Shown: one piece after another, positions 8,225 through 17,695 of the stretch
Numbering within the stretch: the stretch's first letter is position 1
Layout: each line of letters opens with the position of its first letter
Program-made: the position numbers and the translations under genes
Assembly: GCA_022841745.1 (NCBI GenBank)
Contig: JALHQW010000038.1
Location: 1 to 64,000, forward strand
Origin: Saprospiraceae bacterium
Lineage (GTDB): Bacteria > Bacteroidota > Bacteroidia > Chitinophagales > Saprospiraceae
Direction of reading: 5' to 3'
DNA length: 64,000 nucleotides
The notes under the pieces: model-generated
The model's input: the letters and a program-made list of their open reading frames with translations, nothing else
The model's database searches: none
Told to the model about the DNA's origin: nothing

Positions 8225-8709
8225 GACTAAAGGATTTTGATGTTGAAGGGCTTCTCAAGTGCATGACTATCTGTCCTTTTTTTCAAGATTGGTTACCAGT
8301 CTTTTCATCTTTATTTTTTGTTTGAATCAAGTGCCGATAACCTGCCTTCCGGGAATGACACAAAGGTGGGGGCAGGCAAAGGCAAAGCCTTAACTCTTAT
8401 CGGTCAACGGTTAATTGACAGGTTGCAGGGCGGGATTTTTCTTTACTTGCTATGATGCAAAGGGAAATGCGACAATTTTCTAAGTCGCTGATAATGAGCA
8501 GGTAAGGCGTTACATGGTAGGCTCAAACCCTCATTGCCGTTGGCCTTTCTCCAAATTCTGCTTGGAACGCATCCGAAAAACTATTCAACGACAAATACCC
8601 CACTTCGTAGGCAATTTCGGAGCGCTACCAGATGATGGCTACCTTGTCGGTTGTGCCAAACAACGGCAGTATTTTTTTAAGGTAAAAAATCACGGGCTAT
8701 CACCGCTCA
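8225..8709. other. Gene-poor stretch with an AraC remnant
   Basis: 485 bp between the small secreted protein and the first caspase-TPR gene. Apart from the AraC tail (8523-8624) no gene, hairpin or repeat was seen. Confidence 0.5.
8523..8624 (-). pseudogene. AraC-family regulator, C-terminal HTH remnant
   Basis: The minus strand reads 'SEIAYEVGYLSLNSFSDAFQ' then 'AEFGERPTAMRV' and TGA, the second helix-turn-helix of AraC/XylS regulators. It is preceded in frame by TAG (8625-8627), and the rest of the domain is not recognisable upstream. Only a fragment of a lost regulator gene. Confidence 0.65.
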
Positions 8710-11277
8710 TTAATCTTGATTAAAATATTGCTTCATTAGTTCCTTGAATTGTGCCGTTTTACGGATTTCCGAAAAAAGCGGCTCCGATTCAATGGCTTCA
8801 TAAGCGGGATAAAACTGCGCCAAAGCTTTATTTAATTGAAACAACGCCAGTTCGTTTTTGCCCTGCTTTGCATTGAGCAATGCCAGACCGTATTCCCCTA
8901 AACATCCATGATTGTTGGTGATATACTGGCAAAGCTGGAATTGTTTTTCGGCTTCTTCCAAGCGGTCTTTTTTCAACAGATATACACCATAGCGGTAATG
9001 CGCTTCTTCCTTGAAAAATTCATCGCCATTGAAATTGATGCCTTTATTAAAATAAGCCTCCGCTACTTGGTCATTGCCAGCTTGTGCTTCCAAATCGCCC
9101 ATTAGTGAGTACCCCAAGATAAAAGCACTGATGTATAGTTTTTCATCGCTGAGCGCCCGTTCGAGTAGTTGCCTTGCTTCGCCCGTTTTATTTTGCAAAA
9201 ATTTGGCCTTCGCCTGCCAAACGAGTATCTCAGCAATATCGTAGGGGATATGTCTTCTCACCAATGCACTATCCAGCAATTGCTCGGCATTTGGCAGGTC
9301 TTTGGTAAAATTGATAAGCCCTTTTGCATAAAATGTTTGGTAGGTGGCTTCCAGCCAATACGGCGTTCGCTCATCGTCCATCATGCGTTCAAAAAGCGCT
9401 TTGCCCTTGTCAACATCTCCAGTCGCCATATAGACATAGCCCAGGAAATACTGGACCCAAATAGTGGGCGAGTTGTCTATTGCTACCGCTTTTTCGTACC
9501 ATTTTTTTGCTCCCAAGAAATCGAAGCGCTGAAAATAATTGCCGCCCTTCGTGCCGTATCCGTTGAAGAGGTCGGGCCGCAAGGCAATCATCTCGTCGGC
9601 CATTTGCATCGCCTTGTCCTTAGGCCCAATGGTCTGATACAGCCAGGCGAGGCGCTCAATTGCCACAAAAGATGCTGGGTCAGCTTGCTTTGCCCTCAGG
9701 AGCCAAGTTTCTGCTTTTTGGTAATCGTTCAGGTTGTACATATACTCAGATGCAACCGCAAGCATGGGCAATATCCAGCTTGGGGACAGCTCAAGTGCTT
9801 TATCACAATATTTCTGGATGGAGTCAATTTGGCTTGGCGTTCTGAAACCATAAAAATAGCCGTTTTCATAATACAGCCAGGCGGCAGTTGGCTCCATTGC
9901 AATCGCTTTTCCGATGAGCTGGTGTGCCACTTCACGAAGCGAGTCACGTACGGTTTTATCGAACTTATCAGATTCCGAGAGCATTCGGGTGACGTTGTAG
10001 GCTTCAAAAAAAAGCTTCTTCACCTTCAAGGAAGGCGTTATTAAATTGCCTTCCCCTACCAATTCAATGCTCCGTTGTAGAAGCGCTGGGTAGTGCTCAT
10101 AATTTTCGGGGTTGAACAAGAATTTGTTGACCTCGTTCGGGTCCGACTGAAGCAGCGCATTCAGTGCCTGATTCACTTCATCCTGAATGGCAGCGGCCAA
10201 TTTGCGCTTGTAATCTGCGTGAAACTCGGCCAGTTCAGGCTTTGCCAGCAACAACCGGCAGAGCAAGTCCGATTGGTTGAAATCAAAGTTTTTGCCCAGG
10301 CTTGCTTGGAACGCTTCCTGCATTTGCTGGAGCGCTGGAGGTATCGTATTGGTTCCAGCTTTTGGCGAATTGCTGATGCGCTCCGAGGTAGCCATTAACT
10401 CAACCGATTCCCCTGCCTTCAGCCTTACCAGTGTTGGTTGATCCACCATTGCCACCACCTCCGTTTTCGACCCAATAATCATGGGCAGCTGTGAGTTGGG
10501 TGCCACTTCGTTCGCCACATGGTCCTCCAGGTACCGTCCGATTTCGAATAGGTTGACCGTGGCATCGGCGTTTTTGTCAGCCAGGCCGTACATGCCGTCC
10601 ACTAGGTAAAAGCTGAAAACCCCACGCCCGCCGCCCCATTGTTCTCCTTCGTAGGAGTACTCGTTGGATTGGCAAGAGAGGATTTTCACCTCATTGGCAA
10701 AAGACTTGGCGAGGTTGGCACTGGTGAGCTGCGCCCCACCAACGGCATTGCCGGCCAACTTGCCAGCCCTGCAAGCATCCGTTACGAGCAGCACCTTGGA
10801 CTTTTTGTCCAACGAAATAGTTGAAACGATTTCCTGAAGGTAAAAAACCGGAAATGCCCTTGCCATATAGGCATGTGCCGGGGCATCCCAACCCAGTAAG
10901 AACCCAAGCTGGCTGCGGGTTTTCGTTTCCACATCACCATGACCGGAGAAGTAAATCATGGCCAAGTCATTCTCCTCACTTACGGTCATCAACCAATCGA
11001 GGGCTGCCACCATTTGGGCCATTGTGGCTTTTTCGTTGGTCAACAGTTGCAGGTTTTCCGGCCTCACATTGCCGCCCGATGGGGAGCGCAGGTAATTGGC
11101 AAATGCCTCGGCATCCCGGTCGGCGAAGCGCAGGTCGGGGATGAGCGGCTCCTGGTAGTCGGAGATGCCGATGACGACGGCGTAGGTTGCACTGCCTGTG
11201 TCGAAGGACTGGGCATAGGTCCCTGCGGGATGACAATTGCCAGCGATGAGGGCGATGAGGGCAAGCAGGTATTTCAT
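8710..11277 (-). CDS. Secreted caspase-like (C14) protease with TPR region
   Basis: An 855-aa protein; start at ATG 11277, the head of a signal peptide (MKYLLALIALIAG region). Residues about 30-285 are a caspase-fold peptidase: 'YAVVIGISDYQ', 'IPDLRFADRDAEAFANYL', catalytic His about 113 in 'YFSGHGDVE' and Cys about 169 in 'VTDACRAGK'. An EF-hand-like loop 'DKNADATVNLFEIGRYL' follows. From about residue 420 on are repeated TPR-like helical pairs ('AKKWYEKAVAIDNS', 'AEAYFNKGINF'). Last gene of a tandem array; its start is 11 bp from the stop of the paralogue upstream. Bacterial caspases cleave after basic residues; the TPR part probably binds a partner. Confidence 0.85.
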   Translation of the reverse strand: MKYLLALIALIAGNCHPAGTYAQSFDTGSATYAVVIGISDYQEPLIPDLRFADRDAEAFANYLRSPSGGNVRPENLQLLTNEKATMAQMVAALDWLMTVSEENDLAMIYFSGHGDVETKTRSQLGFLLGWDAPAHAYMARAFPVFYLQEIVSTISLDKKSKVLLVTDACRAGKLAGNAVGGAQLTSANLAKSFANEVKILSCQSNEYSYEGEQWGGGRGVFSFYLVDGMYGLADKNADATVNLFEIGRYLEDHVANEVAPNSQLPMIIGSKTEVVAMVDQPTLVRLKAGESVELMATSERISNSPKAGTNTIPPALQQMQEAFQASLGKNFDFNQSDLLCRLLLAKPELAEFHADYKRKLAAAIQDEVNQALNALLQSDPNEVNKFLFNPENYEHYPALLQRSIELVGEGNLITPSLKVKKLFFEAYNVTRMLSESDKFDKTVRDSLREVAHQLIGKAIAMEPTAAWLYYENGYFYGFRTPSQIDSIQKYCDKALELSPSWILPMLAVASEYMYNLNDYQKAETWLLRAKQADPASFVAIERLAWLYQTIGPKDKAMQMADEMIALRPDLFNGYGTKGGNYFQRFDFLGAKKWYEKAVAIDNSPTIWVQYFLGYVYMATGDVDKGKALFERMMDDERTPYWLEATYQTFYAKGLINFTKDLPNAEQLLDSALVRRHIPYDIAEILVWQAKAKFLQNKTGEARQLLERALSDEKLYISAFILGYSLMGDLEAQAGNDQVAEAYFNKGINFNGDEFFKEEAHYRYGVYLLKKDRLEEAEKQFQLCQYITNNHGCLGEYGLALLNAKQGKNELALFQLNKALAQFYPAYEAIESEPLFSEIRKTAQFKELMKQYFNQD

Positions 11278-11288
11278 TTTCAATGGTT

Positions 11289-13889
11289 TTAGTCTTTGAC
11301 TTGGTCGGGAAAGTACTTTTTCATCAGCGCCTTCCATTGCTCCGTCTGCACAACCTTGTCAAACAAAGGCTCGGAGCGCAAATAATTTATCGCTGAAAAA
11401 TGCCGTTCGAAAGACCGTTCCAGCCAAGTAATGGCAATATCTATTTCATTGCGGGAGGCCGCTGTGAGGGCATGCCCCACGCATGACCATCCGCTGCGGC
11501 CAAGCGCCAAGCCATCGCATTTATCAAAAACCAAGTCTGCATCCTTCTGCTTATTTTGTTTTACGAGAAAGACGCCATACTGGAAGCAGGCCATTTCATG
11601 GTAAAGAAAGCTGGGCAGCGGGTAATTAAATGCCTGCCGGAAAAGCGAATCGGCCTTGGCCATTTGTCCACGCTGCGCAGCAATTTGCGCTTGGGCGGAA
11701 AGTGCGAGCACAAATGCCTCGTTGGGGCTTGGGTCGCTTTTCATGGCGAAGCTGGACAGGCTATCGGCCATCTGCCAGTGCCCCCGACGGCAGGCCACCT
11801 CGGCCAACTGGGCATCTGTTTCGGCCCGTTTCTTCACGCCATTGTCATTTTTCCAGGCTGCTTTGAAAGCGGCTACTGCTCCGTCGAGGTCACCGTTGAT
11901 GTAAAGCATCCCCATGCCGAGCCAGGAATAAAGCCGAGCTTTTTGCCAAAAAGCAGTATGCTCGTCGGCTATCTGGCGCTGGTAATGATTCACGCCCGCT
12001 TCCCATTGACCGGAAGCAAGCAGTGAAAAACCTACATACTCGTTGGCCACATCAAAACTGACCTTTTTCAGCGCAGCGGCTTTGGAGAACCATTCTCCTG
12101 CTTCTGCAAATCTTCTTTGATAAAAACGCATTGACCCCTTGCCCTCTGCTGCATTGGGGATGTCGGGCCGAAGCACGAGCATTTTATTCAAGATTGCCTC
12201 GGCGTCTGCTCCCCTGCTTTGTCGGCCACGGAGCCAGTACAGGCGCTCAAGGGCCGTGTAGTTCAACGAATCCTGTGCAAGTGCAAGGCCGAGCCAATGG
12301 TCAACCGTGTCGGGGTGGCTACCGTTCAGCCAATATTCGAGCGCCACGTGCAGGTAGGGCAGTTGCCAGGTAGGCGAAAGTTCAATGGCCTTTTTGTTGT
12401 AATAGACCAAGGAATCGGTCATTACAGGGATATTGGAGCCAAATGAAAACGCAATTTGAGCGTAGAGGTACGGTGCTTCTGGTTGAAGGGCGATGGCTTT
12501 CCTCAGCAATTTTCGAGCGCTGAAATGGCGCTCTTTTCTGGTGATGGTATCGGTAGTTGCTGCGGCGTCGTTCTGGATAAAATTGTAGGCTTCAAAATAC
12601 AGTTCCTTGACTTTTAGGCTCGGAAGTAGGTAGTGCCCTGTGCCCAACAGTTCGCCTGCCCGGCGGATGAGTGCAGGATAATCACGGTACTTGAATGCGT
12701 TCCGGTAAAAATCATTCATCTCAACTGGGTCTGACTTCAAAAGGGCGTTGAGGGCCTGTTGCGCGTCATCCAACAGGGCTGCGGCGTAGTTGCGGCGGAT
12801 GGTGGAATGGAGCTTTTCCAAGCCAGCCTCGGCCATCAGTTTTTCATAATAATGCTCCGCAAAAGCGTTTTCCTTCAAACCAGTTGGGGCGGTGAAAAAA
12901 GCTTTGGTTTTCAATGCATTTACAAACGAATAATACGCTTGCCGCAGTGATGAGTCCACGCTTGCCAGCACCTCCTCTTCTATTCCCCTCGACCCAGTTC
13001 CCTTGAGCATGGCCATCTGATTGGTCTTTTCCACTTCCAGGCGGGCCAATAGTTCAGGGTAAACATTGGCCAATTTTTCGGTGCGGTTGCCTATCACCAT
13101 TGGCATTTGGCTGATGGGGGCTACTTCCTGCGTCACATGGTCTTCCAAGTAGCGGCCCACCTCGTGCAAGGTTACGAAAAGGTCTTTGTTGGTATCGGCA
13201 AAGCCGTAAAGGGCATCCACGAGGTTGAAGGAAAAAGCACCCCTGCCGCCGCCCCATTGTTCTCCTTCCACGCTGTATTCATTGGGTTGGCAAGAGAGTA
13301 TCTTGATTTCGTTGGAATATTGCTTCGCCAGGTTGGCTGCGGTTGCCTGTGCGCCCCCAACCGAATTCCCGGCCATTATCCCGGAGCGGCAGGCATCCAT
13401 GACCACCACCACTTTTGCCTTGTTTTGGATGGAAAGGGTTGAAATCACTTCCTGGAGTATGGTCAATGCAAATGTGCCGCCTGCCAGATAGACCTTTGCT
13501 GGGGCATCCCAGCAAAGCAGGAAACCAGGCTGCGTAAGTGTCTTTTTCTCAACATCGCCGTGCCCACTGAAATAGATGATAGCTTGGTCGTCCTCTTTGG
13601 TATGCTCCATCAGCCAATCAAGTGCGATGGCAAACTGTGCTTGGGTTGCCTCGCTGTTGCGCAGCAGCTTGATATGGTCATCGGAAATGGAGCCACCTGC
13701 TGGCGAGCGCAGGTAGTTGGCGAACGCCTCGGCATCCCGGTCGGCGAAGCGCAGGTCGGGGATGGCAGGGTCCTGGTAGTCGGAGATGCCGACGACGACG
13801 GCACGGGTGGTGGTGCCGCTGATGTCGAGGGACTGGGCGAGGAGGGGAAGCGTGGCTAGGATGGCGAGTATGGAAAGGAAGTTTTTCAT
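11289..13889 (-). CDS. Secreted caspase-like (C14) protease with TPR region
   Basis: An 866-aa paralogue of its neighbour. A signal peptide starts at ATG 13889 (MKNFLSILAILATLPLLAQ region; an ATG three codons earlier is possible). Catalytic His about 110 ('YFSGHGDVE') and Cys about 167 ('VVMDACRSG') are both present. An EF-hand-like loop 'DTNKDLFVTLHEVGRYL' occurs near residue 240. TPR-like helices follow ('AGEWFSKAAALKK', 'SLFRQAFNYPLP'). The C-terminal tail 'ALMKKYFPDQVKD' is shared, with small changes, by all paralogues here. Divergent from the plus-strand two-gene cassette at 13957. Confidence 0.85.
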   Translation of the reverse strand: MKNFLSILAILATLPLLAQSLDISGTTTRAVVVGISDYQDPAIPDLRFADRDAEAFANYLRSPAGGSISDDHIKLLRNSEATQAQFAIALDWLMEHTKEDDQAIIYFSGHGDVEKKTLTQPGFLLCWDAPAKVYLAGGTFALTILQEVISTLSIQNKAKVVVVMDACRSGIMAGNSVGGAQATAANLAKQYSNEIKILSCQPNEYSVEGEQWGGGRGAFSFNLVDALYGFADTNKDLFVTLHEVGRYLEDHVTQEVAPISQMPMVIGNRTEKLANVYPELLARLEVEKTNQMAMLKGTGSRGIEEEVLASVDSSLRQAYYSFVNALKTKAFFTAPTGLKENAFAEHYYEKLMAEAGLEKLHSTIRRNYAAALLDDAQQALNALLKSDPVEMNDFYRNAFKYRDYPALIRRAGELLGTGHYLLPSLKVKELYFEAYNFIQNDAAATTDTITRKERHFSARKLLRKAIALQPEAPYLYAQIAFSFGSNIPVMTDSLVYYNKKAIELSPTWQLPYLHVALEYWLNGSHPDTVDHWLGLALAQDSLNYTALERLYWLRGRQSRGADAEAILNKMLVLRPDIPNAAEGKGSMRFYQRRFAEAGEWFSKAAALKKVSFDVANEYVGFSLLASGQWEAGVNHYQRQIADEHTAFWQKARLYSWLGMGMLYINGDLDGAVAAFKAAWKNDNGVKKRAETDAQLAEVACRRGHWQMADSLSSFAMKSDPSPNEAFVLALSAQAQIAAQRGQMAKADSLFRQAFNYPLPSFLYHEMACFQYGVFLVKQNKQKDADLVFDKCDGLALGRSGWSCVGHALTAASRNEIDIAITWLERSFERHFSAINYLRSEPLFDKVVQTEQWKALMKKYFPDQVKD

Positions 13890-13913
13890 GGTGGACATGT
13901 TTTGCTAAAATAA

Positions 13914-13947
13914 TTGCTGAATTTTGCCTCAACAGGTTTTAATTTTG
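13914..13947 (+). promoter_or_regulatory. Candidate housekeeping promoter of the first two-gene cassette
   Basis: TTG at 13914-13916 and TAATTTTG at 13940-13947 match the Bacteroidota TTG / TAnnTTTG pattern with a 23-bp spacer. It points to the ATG at 13957, only 9 bp away, so the leader would be very short. Confidence 0.4.
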
Positions 13948-13956
13948 ACACAAACT

Positions 13957-14403
13957 ATGGATAACGCACAAGAGGATGCATTCAAAGAATTCCGCTACCG
14001 GGAGCAGATGGAGCGGCTTTCCATTCCCTGCCCCCCGGAAGATTTTGCCCCCCGTGAAACTGTTGCGTTTCGATGGGTGTTCGAGGAAATGGGCGACGAG
14101 CAGAATTTTGTTCCCCAATATTTCAAGAACCCCGACAGGTTCAATGAAAAGGAGGACAAACTAAAATGCCAGGCTTTAGGGTTGTCGCTTTTCGATTCCG
14201 CCGTTCATGCAATAAAGCAATTTGCCGTTCTGCGAAAATATTTGCGAGAAGACGTACTAAACTTGGGGACGCACCTCGCAAAAGGGGCAGTGCAGCTTGG
14301 TTTCGGCTTGTCGGATTTACCCAATCACAAAGGGCACTTTACCTTGTATCCATTTGCAAACATTGAATTGAAAGAACATTTTGAAATCGTTTCAACTCTT
14401 TAA
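13957..14403 (+). CDS. Unknown protein, first gene of two-gene cassette A
   Basis: A 148-aa soluble-looking protein without signal peptide or membrane segment; ATG 13957 is preferred over the more upstream TTG. No family recognised. Its C-terminal segment 'HFTLYPFANIELKEHFEIV' resembles 'HFTFFKSDDFSINLLDVLEI' at the end of the first gene of cassette B (19233-19673), and both are followed by a second gene of similar kind. It lies divergently from a caspase-TPR gene. A role in a toxin/immunity or protease-partner pair is conceivable but unproven. Confidence 0.6.
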   Translation: MDNAQEDAFKEFRYREQMERLSIPCPPEDFAPRETVAFRWVFEEMGDEQNFVPQYFKNPDRFNEKEDKLKCQALGLSLFDSAVHAIKQFAVLRKYLREDVLNLGTHLAKGAVQLGFGLSDLPNHKGHFTLYPFANIELKEHFEIVSTL

Positions 14404-14481
14404 TCAATAGTTCTTGAAGGTTTAGGTTTTGGGGAAACCATAGCACCCCAAAACGTCATGAACCATTGTTAATGCTGCACC

Positions 14482-15018
14482 ATGTCAAAGCTTGTCAACA
14501 AAAAAAGCCTGCCGCTAATAAAGGGAGAACCCGCAGTCCTCCGTCAAGATGATTTCAGGAAATTGGGCGAACTCCTATATTTCGAGGGCCCCCTTCTTTC
14601 CCATTTTGTGAATCTTCGCAACGAAGACTTCATTATGAAATGGTGCGGCAAAGACCATGAATTCAACCACTGGATGTTGTACAAAACCAATTACGAGTTG
14701 CTCCATCAGTTTTTTAGAGGTGAAATCGGCGACCTGGAATTGATTCAAAAAACCCCAGATGAACACGCTTATTTTGTTGATATTGACAATGAAATTCATT
14801 GGAAAAATATCGTCAAAGTCGAAATCTCCGATATTCCTGCTGATTACCTGCCTTTACCGCCTTCTTTTTACGAGCTTGGAGATTTTGAGCCTTACGGGGA
14901 AAATCTCCGCACCTACCTCGACCTCCATTTTTCCCGCCTGAACAAGCTGTACAAAATTCCCCAGTACCAAGCCTCCTTGGTCGCCGAGCCACCCTCGCCG
15001 CAATACCGGAAGAAATAG
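14482..15018 (+). CDS. Unknown protein, second gene of two-gene cassette A
   Basis: A 178-aa protein without signal or membrane segment. 'LYFEGPLLSHFVN' near residue 33 and 'DIPADYLPLPPSFYE' near 125 are the most distinctive parts; the second resembles 'QIPSDHLPSKSSF' in the second gene of cassette B (19670-20059), and the whole proteins align loosely. No family assigned. The gene follows its partner by 78 bp; between them a perfect 9-bp hairpin (14426-14434 with 14446-14454, GTTTTGGGG/CCCCAAAAC) may influence expression. It ends 16 bp from the stop of a convergent caspase remnant. Confidence 0.6.
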   Translation: MSKLVNKKSLPLIKGEPAVLRQDDFRKLGELLYFEGPLLSHFVNLRNEDFIMKWCGKDHEFNHWMLYKTNYELLHQFFRGEIGDLELIQKTPDEHAYFVDIDNEIHWKNIVKVEISDIPADYLPLPPSFYELGDFEPYGENLRTYLDLHFSRLNKLYKIPQYQASLVAEPPSPQYRKK

Positions 15019-15034
15019 CGGCGGCTTTCCTGTT

Positions 15035-15283
15035 TTAGTCTTTCCCATATTCCCGCAAATACCGCTTCATCAGCTCCCCTGCAAGCGAGCGCAACGCCTC
15101 GCCGTCCCGGTCGGCGAAGCGCAGGTCGGGGATGGCGTCCCGATAGCTATCGGGATGGTAGTCGGAGATGCCGATGACGACGGCACGGGTGGTGGTGTTG
15201 CCGAGGTCAATGACTTGGGCGGAGGGCCTTTCGGGAAGGCAACAGGCGGTGACGAGGGCGAGGATGGCAAGCTGGTATTTCAT
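15035..15283 (-). pseudogene. Collapsed caspase-TPR paralogue (head joined to tail)
   Basis: An 82-codon open frame that keeps the signal peptide and first caspase strand ('TTTRAVVIGISDY', 'IPDLRFADRDGEALR') and jumps directly to the tail 'ELMKRYLREYGKD', which matches the last residues of the intact paralogues. About 780 residues, including both catalytic residues and all TPRs, are missing, yet the junction stays in frame. An 18-bp palindrome (TCCCGATAGCTATCGGGA) sits in the early coding part and adds residues absent from the paralogues. It could still make a small secreted peptide; most likely inactive. Confidence 0.8.
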
Positions 15284-15295
15284 TTTCGATGGGTT

Positions 15296-17542
15296 TTAGT
15301 CTTTGGCTTGGTCGGGGAAGTATTTTTTCATCAGTTTTTTGAAGCCGTCAGTTTGTTGAAGGTTATTAAGGAGTTTGTGAGCATCGTGTGTTTCGGAATA
15401 AACATAGCCATTTTTAAAGGCTATTTCCAGCCATTCGAGAGCCTTGTATTGATTTGCAATTGAATAGATGCAGGCAATCATATATGGTGATTCAGGCAGG
15501 ATATTTATTGCATTTTGGATGGTTTGCTCGAAAGCTATTGTATCATTTAAACCCCAATATGCGAGCGCAAGATTGTAATGAACCCAATCAAAATTTGGAT
15601 TCAATACCAAAGCCTTATTCAAATGAAAAATCGCCTCATCAAATTTTTTATGCTCAACATAAAAAAGCCCCATATCAACTTGATAATACAAGGATTGAGA
15701 AGGATTGGTCATTTCCAATGTTTTTAAAAGATTGGATTCTGCTTCTTTGTAGTTTCCCAACCAGTTGAACGCCACACCTAAATCACGATAATAAATCAAA
15801 GGCAATTCTGTATGAGTTTGCCGGTATTGTTCCATCTTCAAAACCAATTTTTCACACCAATACTTGCTGGCTTCAAGATTCCCCGCTTCTTGATACATGG
15901 ATGCTAATTCGATATAAGTGGGCAAGAAAAAAGAGTCTAATTGGACAGCTTTAAAATAGGCTAACTCTGCCTCGACTGTCATTCCTCCTGCATTCAAACA
16001 GCGTCCTAAGTTTTTCCATGCTAATGCCCAAGTTGGAGAGAGTGCTGTTGCCTTATCTAAATATGGCATTGCTTTTTGGGGATTATCGAATGCTGCTACT
16101 AAGATGGAACCTATCAAATTATAAATGTATGATGCTGTGGAGTCCATGGACAATGATTGGTTGAGTACTTCCAACTTATTAGCCTCTAATTCTCCAGGTT
16201 TTAGGTCAGGATAATTTATCTGGTGGAAAGTTTTAGCTTTAAAATATCCTTGTTTTGATTTTAGGCTTTTGAACATGTAATGCTGAGGGCCTAGTATTTC
16301 TACAGCCCTGTTGAGGTAGTCAGAGTATTTGTCATAAGAATCAGGATTTTTACCCAACTCATAAGGGTCAGAGCGAAGTATGGCATTGAGCGATTGCTGC
16401 GCATCATCCTGCAAGGCCGCCGCATAGTTCCGCCGCATGGCATTGTGCAGCCGCTCCATTTTTGGCTCTGCAATCAGGCGCTCGTAGTAGGCATCGGCGC
16501 AGGCATTGGCGGGTTCGAGGAACACCTTGTCTTTCAGTGCTTTTTTGAACAATCGGTACAGTTCCCGAACTGTTGTGTCCACCGTCGCCAGCACATCCTC
16601 CTCGATGCCCCTTGAATCCGTCGGGCTAAAGGTGGGCAGTTGCCCCGCCTTGTTTTTCCGCACCTGCGCCAGCAGGTCGGGGAACACCGCCGCCAGGCAC
16701 TCCGTACGGTTGCCGACGGTCATCGGCACCTGGCTCTGCGGGGCGACTTCGGTGGTCACGTGGTCGTCGAGGTAGCGCCCGATTTCCATCAGGTTCACCG
16801 AGGCGTCGGCGTTGCCGTCGGCCATGCCGTACAGCCCTTCCACGAGGTGGAAGCTGAAAGCGCCCCTGCCGCCGCCCCACTGCTCGCCCTCGATGCTGTA
16901 CTCGTTGGGCTGGCAGGAGAGTATCTTGATTTCGTTGGCGAACTGCTGCGCCAGGTTTTGGCTGGTGAGCTGCGAGCCGCCGACGGCATTGCCCGCCAGC
17001 TTGCCGCTGCGGCAGGCGTCAGTGATGACGATGACCCTCGCCTTGTTCTCCATGCTCAGGGTCGAGACCACCTCTTTAAGGAAAAAAATCGGGTAGGCAC
17101 CCGACACATAAGCCTGCGGCGGCGAGTCCCAGCAAAGCAGGAACCCTTGCTGGCTGCGGGTTTTGGTCTCCACATCGCCGTGGCCGGAGAAGTAGATAAT
17201 GGCCTGGTCGCCTTCCTTGCTTTCGTCCATCAACCAGCCGAGCGCTGCATCGAACTGAGCGGTGGTGGCGTCCTTGTTGGTCAGCAGCTTGAGGTGGTCG
17301 CCATCGAGCGAGCCGCCAGCAGGTGAGCGCAGGAAGTTGGCAAATGCCTCGGCGTCCCGGTCGGCAAAGCGCAGGTCGGGGATGTCCTTGTCCTGGTAGT
17401 CGGAGATGCCGACGACCACGGCTCTTACCGATTGCGGATTGGCGATTGCGGATTGCGGATTGAGGGGGGAGGCGCCTTTTTCGGTTTGAGCGGCAACCGC
17501 AGTACCTGCAAGCAGGGCGAGGGTTGTCAGCAGATTTTTCAT
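15296..17542 (-). CDS. Secreted caspase-like (C14) protease with TPR region
   Basis: A 748-aa protein, shorter than the two paralogues downstream. Signal peptide residues 1-18. Between signal and caspase domain is 'NPQSAIANPQS', encoded by a low-complexity ATTGCGG-type word repeat (17431-17464), absent from the paralogues. Catalytic His about 121 ('YFSGHGDVE') and Cys about 177 ('VITDACRSG') are present, with the EF-hand-like loop 'DGNADASVNLMEIGRYL'. TPR helices occur at about 450-720 ('AMPYLDKATALSPTWALAW', 'AIFHLNKALVLNPNF') and the tail is 'LMKKYFPDQAKD'. The base composition of the TPR half is visibly more AT-rich than the caspase half. First gene of the array. Confidence 0.85.
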   Translation of the reverse strand: MKNLLTTLALLAGTAVAAQTEKGASPLNPQSAIANPQSVRAVVVGISDYQDKDIPDLRFADRDAEAFANFLRSPAGGSLDGDHLKLLTNKDATTAQFDAALGWLMDESKEGDQAIIYFSGHGDVETKTRSQQGFLLCWDSPPQAYVSGAYPIFFLKEVVSTLSMENKARVIVITDACRSGKLAGNAVGGSQLTSQNLAQQFANEIKILSCQPNEYSIEGEQWGGGRGAFSFHLVEGLYGMADGNADASVNLMEIGRYLDDHVTTEVAPQSQVPMTVGNRTECLAAVFPDLLAQVRKNKAGQLPTFSPTDSRGIEEDVLATVDTTVRELYRLFKKALKDKVFLEPANACADAYYERLIAEPKMERLHNAMRRNYAAALQDDAQQSLNAILRSDPYELGKNPDSYDKYSDYLNRAVEILGPQHYMFKSLKSKQGYFKAKTFHQINYPDLKPGELEANKLEVLNQSLSMDSTASYIYNLIGSILVAAFDNPQKAMPYLDKATALSPTWALAWKNLGRCLNAGGMTVEAELAYFKAVQLDSFFLPTYIELASMYQEAGNLEASKYWCEKLVLKMEQYRQTHTELPLIYYRDLGVAFNWLGNYKEAESNLLKTLEMTNPSQSLYYQVDMGLFYVEHKKFDEAIFHLNKALVLNPNFDWVHYNLALAYWGLNDTIAFEQTIQNAINILPESPYMIACIYSIANQYKALEWLEIAFKNGYVYSETHDAHKLLNNLQQTDGFKKLMKKYFPDQAKD

Positions 17543-17602
17543 TTTAAACGTTGAAATTTAGTTTATAACGCCAACTTTTAGGGCCGACTCCATCGTATGC
17601 CG

Positions 17603-17642
17603 GAACCCCAGTTCCAGTGTCACGCCACTGAAGCTGGGGTTC
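17603..17642. repeat. Imperfect hairpin between susD-like and caspase genes
   Basis: Arms of 17 bp (GAACCCCAGTTCCAGTG and its inverted partner, two mismatches) with a 6-bp loop. It could be a terminator for the susD-like gene, whose stop is 54 bp away, but there is no clear T-run on either strand, so a REP-like repeat is as likely. Confidence 0.4.
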
Positions 17643-17695
17643 AGTCGCACTTCGATTAATTCCCTGAAAACTATGTGGTTATCAGGCAAGTCAAG

